Shown here piece after piece: positions 1 through 6,933 of a stretch of 9,123 nucleotides of DNA; positions within the stretch are counted from its first letter, which is position 1; each line of letters starts with the position of its first letter. The position numbers and the translations under genes are program-made. Origin of the DNA: Verrucomicrobiota bacterium (GTDB taxonomy: Bacteria; Verrucomicrobiota; Verrucomicrobiia; Opitutales; Opitutaceae); the NCBI GenBank assembly GCA_023430565.1, contig JAEZAD010000143.1:1-9123 (forward strand). The letters run 5' to 3'. The notes beneath the pieces are model-generated. The model made no database searches. It saw only the letters and a program-made list of their open reading frames with translations, and was not told the origin of the DNA.

Positions 1-2
1 AC

Positions 3-1643
3 ACCGATTTTTTTAATTTCTATAAGAGCCAGTGGTTAATGATCGGAACGATCTTGGCGGTTACTTTCTTTTTTGTACACGGGCTGGTGAAAAAGCTTGA
101 AATTAAGAAAAGCTTCATTTATATCCCGACCTTTGCTTATGCGGGGCTCATCATCCTTTCCACACTGTTTTCAAAGAATAAGGATATTGCCATTAACGGT
201 TTTGTCGCTCGCTATGAAGGCATGATTTCTCTTTTATGTTACCTGGCCCTCATGCTTATAACCTTTAATTTGATTAAGGCTGAATCCCAGGTTCGCTTTA
301 TATTTGGGGCGTTTTTGATTTCAGCCACCATTGTTGGAATCGTGGGGTTATTTCAGTTTATAGGTTTGGATATATACAGGTCAGGTTTTGGAAAGTCTTT
401 AATTATCCCTAAAGTGTTCCAGCAGATAGCAGACAGTCTGGAGTTCCGCTTTGAGAAGTTTGTCGTGTATTCAACCTTCAGTAACTCAAATTATATTGGC
501 AGCTATATGGCGCTCGCCCTTCCCGTCGCTTTTACCGGGTTTATAGTTTCAAAAAAGCTTTATCTAAAAATTGGATCTGCGCTTTTAACGGTTCTTCTTG
601 CGATTAATCTTTTAGGTAGCCGCTCCCGTGCCGGTTTGGTAGGGGTGGCTGTGGTAATTATCTTGGCTATTATTTTCTTCAGAAGGTATTTGTTTAAGAG
701 AAAGCTTCTGGTGGCAGCTGTTACAGCAGGCATTGTTATTCTGTTCTTTGGTGTAAACTTTGCTTTAAAAGGTGTTCTTACGCAGAGGATTCTCTCTGAA
801 TTCACCCAATCAGATGAGACACAGTATTATAATCTTCAGGATATTCTTTTTGAAGAACGCAAGGTTTCTATCAAAAGTATGACAGAGACTTTGATTATTA
901 AATTGAGTGAAGACTCCCGTCTTTATTTTTATGATGCTGCTGATTTAGCTCTGGATTATGATATGAGTGATATTGAGGGTGGAAAGTATATCAAATTGAC
1001 TGAGGCACCCTATGAAAATTACTCCATCACCCTGAAGGGTGACATTATCACCATGAACAATAGAAGTTCCCAGATTGTTCTTAGGGCAGGGAGCGATTCC
1101 TTTAAGTTGATTGGAAATTACGGTGAAGAGGTCGATGTCATCCATAAACCTGAGACTCTTGGCTTTGAGGGGAAAGAGCGATTAGGCTCTGCACGGGGCT
1201 ACATCTGGTCTAGAACCCTGCCCATGATTAAAAATGCGGCCTTGCTGGGGTATGGCCCGGACAACTATGCTGTAGCCTTTCCCCAGGATGATTATATAGG
1301 GAAAATCCGGGCATATGGTACTGCCCAGATGATTGTTGACAAGCCCCATAATATTTTATTACAGATCGCCGCCAACACCGGTGTTCCATCACTCATCGCC
1401 TTTATTGTCCTTATCGGCTTTTATATGATCCAAAGCATTAAGCTTTACATTAAGAGCATCAATGAGTCCTTTTTATCATTATCAGGTATGGCGGTATTTC
1501 TATCCGTCTCTGGCTATTTGGCAGCAGGACTATTCAACGACAGTGTTGTTGGTATTGCACCGATTTTTTGGGTGTTTTTAGGGTTGGGGTTTGCGTGTAA
1601 TATTTTAATAACCAAACAAGCGGGTATAGCGAGGAAAATTTAA
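3..1643 (+). CDS. O-antigen ligase / Wzy_C family polytopic membrane protein, 5' truncated by the window edge
   Basis: Members of this family polymerise or transfer lipid-linked glycans on the outer face of the cytoplasmic membrane. The frame stays open for 12 codons before the ATG at 39, and that ATG has no ribosome binding site, so the true start probably lies upstream. Numbering from that ATG (534 residues), I see about eight hydrophobic segments up to residue 245, an extracytoplasmic region at about 250-445, and three more segments at 449-466, 481-499 and 505-524. Family-like signatures are NSNYIGSY (149-156), SRSRAG (194-199), the stretch at 380-390 with RGYIW, LGYGPDNY (403-410) and KPHN (435-438). 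The soluble loop carries an extra, probably beta-rich block at about 255-378, which is unusual. The gene overlaps the next glycosyltransferase by one base, so they are probably co-translated. Whether it acts as a polymerase, a glycan ligase or an O-oligosaccharyltransferase to protein cannot be settled from sequence. Family assignment is firm; function is inferred. Confidence 0.85.
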   Translation, partial: TDFFNFYKSQWLMIGTILAVTFFFVHGLVKKLEIKKSFIYIPTFAYAGLIILSTLFSKNKDIAINGFVARYEGMISLLCYLALMLITFNLIKAESQVRFIFGAFLISATIVGIVGLFQFIGLDIYRSGFGKSLIIPKVFQQIADSLEFRFEKFVVYSTFSNSNYIGSYMALALPVAFTGFIVSKKLYLKIGSALLTVLLAINLLGSRSRAGLVGVAVVIILAIIFFRRYLFKRKLLVAAVTAGIVILFFGVNFALKGVLTQRILSEFTQSDETQYYNLQDILFEERKVSIKSMTETLIIKLSEDSRLYFYDAADLALDYDMSDIEGGKYIKLTEAPYENYSITLKGDIITMNNRSSQIVLRAGSDSFKLIGNYGEEVDVIHKPETLGFEGKERLGSARGYIWSRTLPMIKNAALLGYGPDNYAVAFPQDDYIGKIRAYGTAQMIVDKPHNILLQIAANTGVPSLIAFIVLIGFYMIQSIKLYIKSINESFLSLSGMAVFLSVSGYLAAGLFNDSVVGIAPIFWVFLGLGFACNILITKQAGIARKI

Positions 1644-2611
1644 TGATTAACCCTAAAGTAACGATTCTGATGGCGACCTATAACCCAAACCTTGAATGGA
1701 TTAAGGAACAGCTAATCTCTCTTAATAATCAAGACTATGAGCCTTTAGGACTACTCGTCTGTGATGATTGCTCATCAACCATTGGTATAGAGAACCTAAA
1801 AAGTATCATTGAAAAGTATATTACTAGATTTCCGTTTAAGGTTATACGCAATCAAACCAACCTTGGCAGCAATAAAACCTTTGAGCGTTTAACTTTAGAG
1901 GCTGAGGGTGATTACTTAGCCTATTGCGACCAGGACGATATCTGGGAGGAGAATAAAATATCCGGTCTGGTTGAAGCCATGCTTGAAAAGAAGGGGCTTC
2001 TGGCATACAGCGACATGTCAATCATTGATGCTGACGGAAAGCACGTATCGGAAAGCATTACAAAGGTAAGAAGCAGATTTGATTACTTTGAAGGGCTTGA
2101 GCTGTGGCGGAGAATACTGATTCGCAATTTTATTAGCGGATGCTGTATGATAATAGACGCTAAGACTGCCAAAGCCGCAATTCCTTTTGAATTGGGTATG
2201 CAGCATGATCGCTGGCTTGCGGTTTGCGCATCTGTAAACGGAACCATAGCTTATGTAGACAAGCCCTTGGTACGATACAGGCAGCACGGCAAAAACCAAA
2301 CCGGGGTCTTAAAGGAGATTACTGATAAAAATTCCTACCGTGAACTCAGGCTACGTAACCATGTTCTGATGCTGGAATCCATAAGGGCACGCTTTTCCGG
2401 CCATCAAGCCCTCACTGAGTTTCTGGATGAATATATCGAACAGGTTAGAGTTAGGTATGATTATTCACTGGGGAAAAGGGGCACCTTTTTTAAAATGCTC
2501 CGCCTTACAAAATATAATAAACCCACGCTGTTTTTTGAAATCATAGCCTTTAAACTTCCGGAATCGGCATTTAAAAAGTTGATTGGATTGATTATCAGGA
2601 AAAACTTATAG
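1643..2611 (+). CDS. Family 2 glycosyltransferase, rhamnosyltransferase-like
   Basis: This 322-residue protein has a GT-A fold signature: VTILMATYNP at residues 6-15, a nucleotide-binding CDDCSS at 40-45, NLGSNKTF at 73-80 and the metal-binding CDQDDIW at 95-101. HDRW at 188-191 supplies the probable catalytic acidic residue, and YRQHGKNQTG at 212-221 is typical of the RfbF/RgpB-like branch that often transfers L-rhamnose. No signal peptide or clear membrane segment is seen, so it should work at the inner face of the membrane, adding a sugar to a lipid-linked chain. The start ATG shares its A with the TAA stop of the preceding gene, and GAGG at 1631-1634 gives a suitable ribosome binding site eight bases away. 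The last 40 residues are basic and hydrophobic, which could help membrane contact. The donor sugar is inferred from the adjacent dTDP-rhamnose genes and is not proved. Confidence 0.9.
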   Translation: MINPKVTILMATYNPNLEWIKEQLISLNNQDYEPLGLLVCDDCSSTIGIENLKSIIEKYITRFPFKVIRNQTNLGSNKTFERLTLEAEGDYLAYCDQDDIWEENKISGLVEAMLEKKGLLAYSDMSIIDADGKHVSESITKVRSRFDYFEGLELWRRILIRNFISGCCMIIDAKTAKAAIPFELGMQHDRWLAVCASVNGTIAYVDKPLVRYRQHGKNQTGVLKEITDKNSYRELRLRNHVLMLESIRARFSGHQALTEFLDEYIEQVRVRYDYSLGKRGTFFKMLRLTKYNKPTLFFEIIAFKLPESAFKKLIGLIIRKNL

Positions 2612-2622
2612 ACCCTACACCA

Positions 2623-2651
2623 TTGTTTATATAAGATTATTTCCTTATAAT
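2623..2651 (+). promoter_or_regulatory. Candidate sigma-A promoter upstream of rmlA
   Basis: TTGTTT at 2623-2628 and a perfect TATAAT at 2646-2651 are separated by exactly 17 bases in the 74-base gap between the glycosyltransferase and rmlA. The -35 box matches the consensus at only its first three positions. The gap is AT-rich, so a chance match is possible, but position and spacing fit a promoter that drives the rhamnose genes separately from the two genes before it. I see no operator-like repeat or riboswitch in the gap. Confidence 0.5.
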
Positions 2652-2685
2652 ATAAGTGTATTATTGACTGACGAGGTAAACAGAA

Positions 2686-3576
2686 ATGGAAAAAGCTTTA
2701 AAAGGTATTATATTGGCAGGGGGTTCTGGGACACGTCTCTATCCCTTGACAATGGTAACCAGCAAGCAGCTCCTTCCGGTCTATAATAAGCCAATGATTT
2801 ATTATCCCTTATCAGTTCTTATGCTTGCAGGAATTAAGGATATTCTGATTATTTCCACCCCTCATGATCTGCCCAATTTTAAGAAGCTTTTAGGAAGCGG
2901 TTCCCAGTTTGGTATTAGCTTAAGCTATGCAGAACAGCCGTCCCCTGATGGACTAGCCCAGGCCTTCATCATCGGGGAGGAATTCATTGCAGGCTATAGA
3001 TGCGCTATGATTCTCGGTGATAACATTTTTTATGGCAATGGTTTAAAGGCGCAACTGACAAGAGCAGCCTCAAAAACTGAAGGGGCTACGGTCTTCGGGT
3101 ACTATGTGGAAGACCCCGAGCGATTTGGAGTTGTAGAGTTTGATATAGACGGAAAGGCTGTATCCCTAGAGGAAAAGCCTAAAGAACCTAAATCCAATTA
3201 TGCGGTGACAGGTCTTTATTTTTATGATGAGAGAGTTTGCAAATTTGCCCGTTCACTGAAACCAAGCGCTAGAGGCGAGCTTGAAATAACAGACTTAAAC
3301 CGTATTTATCTGGAGGACGGATCGCTAGATGTCATAACTTTGGGCAGAGGCTATGCATGGCTTGACACAGGAACTGTCGATTCGCTAACAGAGGCCTCCG
3401 ACTATATAAAGACTATTGAGACCCGACAGGGTTTAATGATAGCCGCGCTTGAAGAGATAGCGTATACTCATGAGTGGATTGATAAGGGTACGCTGATTGA
3501 ATCAGCCCAAAGATATGGGAAATCACCCTATGGCGTGCATCTTAAAAAAGTGGCTGAGGGCAGAATAAGATTTTAA
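2686..3576 (+). CDS. rmlA: Glucose-1-phosphate thymidylyltransferase (RmlA)
   Basis: RmlA catalyses the first step of dTDP-L-rhamnose synthesis: glucose-1-phosphate plus dTTP gives dTDP-glucose and pyrophosphate, in the cytoplasm. The 296 residues match the usual length of about 290. The N-terminal nucleotidyltransferase motif GGSGTRLYPLT (12-22) is followed by Lys27 of SKQLLPVYNKPM; ILGDNIFYG (109-117) holds the metal-binding Asp; EEKPKEPKSNYAVTGLYFYD (162-181) is the sugar-binding region; and AWLDTGT (224-230) supplies the second conserved Asp. GAGGT at 2673-2677 lies eight bases before the ATG. It is the first gene of an uninterrupted A-C-B-D set and follows a candidate promoter. Enzymes of this family are normally inhibited by dTDP-rhamnose, which would set flux for the whole cluster. 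Identity is very secure. Confidence 0.97.
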   Translation: MEKALKGIILAGGSGTRLYPLTMVTSKQLLPVYNKPMIYYPLSVLMLAGIKDILIISTPHDLPNFKKLLGSGSQFGISLSYAEQPSPDGLAQAFIIGEEFIAGYRCAMILGDNIFYGNGLKAQLTRAASKTEGATVFGYYVEDPERFGVVEFDIDGKAVSLEEKPKEPKSNYAVTGLYFYDERVCKFARSLKPSARGELEITDLNRIYLEDGSLDVITLGRGYAWLDTGTVDSLTEASDYIKTIETRQGLMIAALEEIAYTHEWIDKGTLIESAQRYGKSPYGVHLKKVAEGRIRF

Positions 3577-3587
3577 GGAAGTTACAT

Positions 3588-4151
3588 ATGAAGGTAATTA
3601 AGACAGATATAAAGGATCTGCTGATTATTGAGCCTAAGGTTTTCGGAGACAGCAGAGGCTGGTTTTTTGAGAGCTATTCCAGAAGAAAGCTTCAGGAACA
3701 GGGTCTTGAATGTGAATTTGTGCAGGATAATCAGTCTTATTCTGCTCAAAAGGGGACTTTGAGAGGGCTGCACTTTCAGTTGAATCCCAAAGCCCAAGCC
3801 AAGCTGATACGCTGTACAAGAGGTGCTATTCTGGATGTCGCGGTGGATTTACGCAAAGGATCTCCTACTTATAAGAAATGGGTATCAATTGAGCTTTCTG
3901 CAGAGAACAAAAAGCAATTTTTTATACCTAAGGGATTTGCTCATGGTTTTGTAACACTGACCGATGACGTAGAGGTACAATACAAAGCAGATGAATATTA
4001 TGCCCCGGAGTTTGACAGAAGTATAGCCTATAATGATGATGAGATTAATGTGGACTGGGGTGTAAGTGATCCGATACTTTCATCAAAAGATAAAAATGCT
4101 CCGTTATTAAGAGACAGCGATGTGAATTTTGTGTATCAGGGGGATTATTGA
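3588..4151 (+). CDS. rmlC: dTDP-4-dehydrorhamnose 3,5-epimerase (RmlC)
   Basis: RmlC epimerises C3 and C5 of dTDP-4-keto-6-deoxyglucose to give dTDP-4-keto-L-rhamnose, the third step of the pathway. It is a small cupin enzyme, and 187 residues is the normal length. Visible family motifs are DSRGWFFESY (21-30), LRGLHFQ (58-64) with the catalytic-type His62, Lys72 in the substrate-binding strand, FFIPKGFAHGF (111-121) with His119, QYKADEYYAPE (131-141) with the Tyr132 expected to act as general acid, and DEINVDW (151-157). The ribosome binding site AGGAAG (3576-3581) overlaps the stop codon of rmlA, so the two are probably translated together. The roles of the named residues are taken from characterised homologues. 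Confidence 0.97.
   Translation: MKVIKTDIKDLLIIEPKVFGDSRGWFFESYSRRKLQEQGLECEFVQDNQSYSAQKGTLRGLHFQLNPKAQAKLIRCTRGAILDVAVDLRKGSPTYKKWVSIELSAENKKQFFIPKGFAHGFVTLTDDVEVQYKADEYYAPEFDRSIAYNDDEINVDWGVSDPILSSKDKNAPLLRDSDVNFVYQGDY
4138..4143 (+). promoter_or_regulatory. Ribosome binding site bearing on the rmlB start
   Basis: AGGGGG sits inside the end of rmlC. It is ten bases before the ATG at 4154 but only four before an in-frame TTG at 4148. The spacing and the usual N-terminus of the family (Met, two or three residues, then LVTGGAGF) favour the ATG, though the TTG overlapping the rmlC stop is not excluded. Confidence 0.5.
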
Positions 4152-4153
4152 AC

Positions 4154-5173
4154 ATGACGATTCTAGTCACCGGTGGCGCCGGCTTTATTGGGGCCAACTT
4201 CGTTAAATACATGCTGAAAAAGTATACTGATTACAGAGTAATATGCCTTGATGCCCTTACCTATGCGGGAAACCTGGAGACATTGTCCGATATAATGGAA
4301 AATCCTATGTTTAGGTTTGTGAAAGGCAGCATTACCTGTCAGGAGACCGTTTACACTCTCTTTGAAAATGAGAAGCCCGATATTGTTGTCAACTTTGCGG
4401 CAGAATCCCATGTGGACAGATCTATCGAGAACCCCAGGCTGTTTTTGGAAACGAATATTATCGGAACCCAGGTACTTATGGAGGCTTGCAGAAAGTATGG
4501 AATAAAGAGATTTCACCAGGTATCAACGGATGAGGTCTATGGTGACTTGCCCCTGGACAAGCCCGATCTTTTTTTTACAGAGGAAACGCCGATACATACA
4601 TCCTCACCCTATTCAGCGTCAAAGGCTTCGGCTGATTTGCTTGTACTGGCTTACCACCGCACATTCAAGCTACCGGTAACAATATCACGATGCTCTAATA
4701 ACTACGGACCGTACCACTTTCCGGAGAAGCTGATACCCTTGATGATTACCAGGGCATTGGCAGATCAACCCCTTCCGGTTTACGGCAAGGGCGAGAATGT
4801 ACGCGACTGGCTCTATGTGGAGGATCACTGCTCTGCCATTGACCTGATAATTCATAAAGGCCGGGAAGGCGAAGTTTACAATATTGGCGGCCATAATGAG
4901 AGAACCAATCTGGAGGTTGTTAAAACCATTTTAAAGACACTTGGAAAGCCCGAAAGCCTCATTACATATGTTACGGACAGGCCCGGGCACGATATGCGCT
5001 ATGCTATTGACCCCACCAAAATTCATAATGAGCTGGGCTGGCTTCCCGCGACAAGATTTGAAGATGGAATTAAGCTGACAGTAGCATGGTATCTGGAAAA
5101 CAGGTCCTGGTGGGAACACATCGTTAACGGAGAATATCGGGACTATTATGATAAAATGTATGGCAACAGATAA
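4154..5173 (+). CDS. rmlB: dTDP-glucose 4,6-dehydratase (RmlB)
   Basis: RmlB is the second-step enzyme: it oxidises, dehydrates and re-reduces dTDP-glucose to dTDP-4-keto-6-deoxyglucose using tightly bound NAD. The 339-residue product is of normal length for an extended SDR. The Rossmann motif GGAGFIG is at 7-13, followed by DALTYAGN (33-40), FAAESHVDRSI (81-91), the STDEVYGD stretch (124-131) with the diagnostic Thr125-Asp126-Glu127 triad of dehydratases, YSASK (153-157) with catalytic Tyr153 and Lys157, SNNYGPYHFPEKLIP (181-195) and VRDWLYVEDH (216-225). I chose the ATG at 4154; an in-frame TTG at 4148 overlaps the rmlC stop and would add two residues. Spacing to the neighbours is minimal, consistent with one operon. 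The TDE triad separates it from UDP-sugar epimerases, so the call is firm. Confidence 0.97.
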   Translation: MTILVTGGAGFIGANFVKYMLKKYTDYRVICLDALTYAGNLETLSDIMENPMFRFVKGSITCQETVYTLFENEKPDIVVNFAAESHVDRSIENPRLFLETNIIGTQVLMEACRKYGIKRFHQVSTDEVYGDLPLDKPDLFFTEETPIHTSSPYSASKASADLLVLAYHRTFKLPVTISRCSNNYGPYHFPEKLIPLMITRALADQPLPVYGKGENVRDWLYVEDHCSAIDLIIHKGREGEVYNIGGHNERTNLEVVKTILKTLGKPESLITYVTDRPGHDMRYAIDPTKIHNELGWLPATRFEDGIKLTVAWYLENRSWWEHIVNGEYRDYYDKMYGNR

Positions 5174-5193
5174 AATAATTATATGGAGAAGAT

Positions 5194-6039
5194 ATGAAAG
5201 TACTTGTAACAGGTGCCAATGGACAGCTTGGATATGATGTAATCAGTGAGCTAAAAAAACGAAATATTGATTGTGTTGGTGTGGACATTGATGATTTTGA
5301 CATAGCTGACAAGGAAGCGACTTTCAATTTTATTAGAAACTGTTGTCCGGACGCCGTGATACACTGCTCAGCTTATACCGCAGTTGACAAAGCAGAGGAT
5401 AATTCACACCTATGCAGTTTAGTGAATCATGTAGGCACACGAAATATAGCAAAAATTTGCAAGGAAATTGATTCTAAACTAATTTACATAAGTACGGACT
5501 ATGTTTTTTCTGGAGAGGGTGTCCATGCCCATGAGGTTGGAGACGCAACTGATCCATTATCTATATACGGAAAAACTAAACTCCAAGGAGAACTGGTGGT
5601 TAAGGAGTTATTGTCCCGGTACTATATTGTACGGATCTCTTGGGCTTTTGGGAAAAACGGAAATAATTTTGTTAAAACAATGCTAAAGTTAGGAAAAGAA
5701 AAAAACGAGATAAGCGTGGTTTCTGATCAGATAGGATCACCGACATACACTGCTGATTTGGCGCCATTATTATGTGATATGGTACAAGTAGATAAGTATG
5801 GTGTATATCATGTTTCAAATGAAGGATATTGTTCATTCGCAGAATTTGCACAGGAGATATTCAAATTGGCTGGCTATAGTTCAAAAGTAAATTTTATAAA
5901 CACCTCTGATTATCCAACTAAAGCAAAAAGGCCTTTGAATTCTAGATTATCTAAGAAATGTTTGGATGAAGCAGGATTCAAACGATTGCCTGATTGGAAA
6001 GACGCTTTAAAAAGGTTCTTATTTAGTCTAGACCAATAG
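5194..6039 (+). CDS. rmlD: dTDP-4-dehydrorhamnose reductase (RmlD)
   Basis: RmlD performs the last step, NAD(P)H-dependent reduction of dTDP-4-keto-L-rhamnose at C4 to dTDP-L-rhamnose. The 281 residues fit the family. Motifs are the Rossmann GANGQLG (7-13), SAYTAVDKAED (59-69), ISTDYVFSG (99-107), YGKTK (125-129) with the catalytic Tyr125 and Lys129, RISWAFG (147-153), DQIGSPTYTADLA (178-190) and RPLNSRLS (246-253). A GGAGA ribosome binding site at 5185-5189 precedes the ATG after a 20-base gap from rmlB. Sampled 60-base rows of this gene have about 28-42% GC against 43-53% in rmlA and rmlB, so although it completes the pathway it may have joined the cluster, or diverged in codon use, separately. 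Confidence 0.96.
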   Translation: MKVLVTGANGQLGYDVISELKKRNIDCVGVDIDDFDIADKEATFNFIRNCCPDAVIHCSAYTAVDKAEDNSHLCSLVNHVGTRNIAKICKEIDSKLIYISTDYVFSGEGVHAHEVGDATDPLSIYGKTKLQGELVVKELLSRYYIVRISWAFGKNGNNFVKTMLKLGKEKNEISVVSDQIGSPTYTADLAPLLCDMVQVDKYGVYHVSNEGYCSFAEFAQEIFKLAGYSSKVNFINTSDYPTKAKRPLNSRLSKKCLDEAGFKRLPDWKDALKRFLFSLDQ

Positions 6040-6085
6040 ATAAATAGACTCCATCAAACTAAATTTTCGTGTGGAGGTTTGAATA

Positions 6086-6931
6086 ATGCAAAAAGTTTTA
6101 GTGACAGGAGCAGGAGGATATATTGGAAGACATGTTGTCAAGGAACTCCTAGACAAAAACTATAATGTCATTGCGGTAGATATTAAGACTGATCTAATAG
6201 ATAATCGAGCCAATAAAGTTAACATAGATATTTTTAGTAATTATAAGTCGCTTTATGAAGTGCTTGGAAGCCCAGATATATGCTTACATCTTGCATGGCA
6301 AGATGGATTTATCCATAATTCAGAAACACAAATATATAATCTTCCTAAGCATTATGCTTTTTTGAAAAGTCTTATAGAGGGCGGGATCAAAAAAATTGCA
6401 ATAATGGGAACAATGCATGAGATTGGATATTGGGAAGGTGAGGTCGATGATGACACACCTACTAACCCGCTATCTTTTTATGGAATTGCAAAAAATACAC
6501 TCCGGCAGGTGGCAACAGTTTTAGCACAGAATAGTGGGGTTACTCTACAATGGTTAAGAGCATTTTATATTTATGGGGATGACCTGAATAATAATTCTAT
6601 CTTTTCAAAAATAATGAAGATGGATTCAGAAGGTCAAGATACTTTTCCTTTTACTTCAGGGACTAATAAATATGATTTCATATCAATTGAGGATTTATCG
6701 AAGCAGATCGTTATGGCCATTGGTCAAGATAGAATAAATGGTATCATTAATTGCTGTACAGGTGAGCCGGTCTCACTTAAAGATAAAATTCAGGACTTTA
6801 TTGCTGAGAAGAACCTCAAGATAAAGCCTAATTATGGTGCTTACCCAGAGAGAAAGTATGATTCACCGGCCATATGGGGTAGTAGTAAGAAAATAAAAAT
6901 GATTCTTGAAGACAGTAATAGGAGGAACTGA
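6086..6931 (+). CDS. Extended SDR sugar-nucleotide epimerase/reductase of unknown product
   Basis: This 281-residue protein is an NAD(P)-dependent extended SDR. The cofactor motif GAGGYIG is at 8-14, Asp32 after the second strand could favour NAD, and YGIAK (132-136) supplies catalytic Tyr132 and Lys136. MGTMHEIGYWEG (107-118) replaces the STD(E/Y) segment of RmlB and RmlD, so it is not a spare copy of either. WLRAFYIYG (156-164), FPFTSGTNKYDFI (187-199) and NCCTGEPVS (222-230) look like a distinct subfamily that I recall beside rgpF genes in Bacillota, usually annotated only as oxidoreductase or epimerase. One possibility is a dTDP-6-deoxy-L-talose 4-dehydrogenase-like enzyme, which would reduce the RmlC product to the C4 epimer of rhamnose; this is inference. 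GGAGG at 6073-6077 is eight bases before the ATG. The next gene begins two bases after its stop. Confidence 0.8.
   Translation: MQKVLVTGAGGYIGRHVVKELLDKNYNVIAVDIKTDLIDNRANKVNIDIFSNYKSLYEVLGSPDICLHLAWQDGFIHNSETQIYNLPKHYAFLKSLIEGGIKKIAIMGTMHEIGYWEGEVDDDTPTNPLSFYGIAKNTLRQVATVLAQNSGVTLQWLRAFYIYGDDLNNNSIFSKIMKMDSEGQDTFPFTSGTNKYDFISIEDLSKQIVMAIGQDRINGIINCCTGEPVSLKDKIQDFIAEKNLKIKPNYGAYPERKYDSPAIWGSSKKIKMILEDSNRRN
6921..6925 (+). promoter_or_regulatory. Ribosome binding site fixing a TTG start for the RgpF-type gene
   Basis: GGAGG lies within the last codons of the SDR gene and is exactly eight bases before the TTG at 6934. The next in-frame Met codon is 62 residues in, beyond conserved N-terminal sequence, so the TTG is well supported as the start. 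Confidence 0.8.
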
Positions 6932-6933
6932 GT

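Noticed and set aside
39..41. ATG at 39 as the true start of the Wzy_C gene
   Set aside because: The frame is open to the window edge (12 codons, including DFFNFYKSQWL, which looks like a continuing membrane protein) and no ribosome binding site precedes this ATG.
91..106. A 15-base match (AAAAGCTTGAAATTA) between this site and 8006-8020
   Set aside because: Both copies lie inside unrelated coding regions in AT-rich sequence, with no similarity around them; chance is the simplest explanation.
2626..2656. AT-rich imperfect inverted repeat (TTATATAAG with CTTATAATATAAG) as a terminator
   Set aside because: The stem is almost all A-T with a bulge and has no T tract after it; it overlaps the candidate promoter and is best explained by AT-rich composition.
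4163..4516. Minus-strand open frame of 117 codons opposite rmlB, and similar minus-strand frames elsewhere
   Set aside because: They lie wholly inside well-supported plus-strand genes, have no recognisable domains or convincing ribosome binding sites, and are shadows of real genes.
5148..5176. Possible promoter before rmlD (TAAAAT at 5171-5176)
   Set aside because: No -35 box lies at the right distance (ATGATA at 5148-5153), and the hexamer overlaps the rmlB stop.
5501..5686. Plus-strand 61-codon frame inside rmlD
   Set aside because: It is out of frame within conserved rmlD sequence and encodes no recognisable protein.
6040..6085. Regulatory element between rmlD and the SDR gene
   Set aside because: The 46 bases hold a clear ribosome binding site but no promoter pair, hairpin with T tract or operator-like repeat that I could support.
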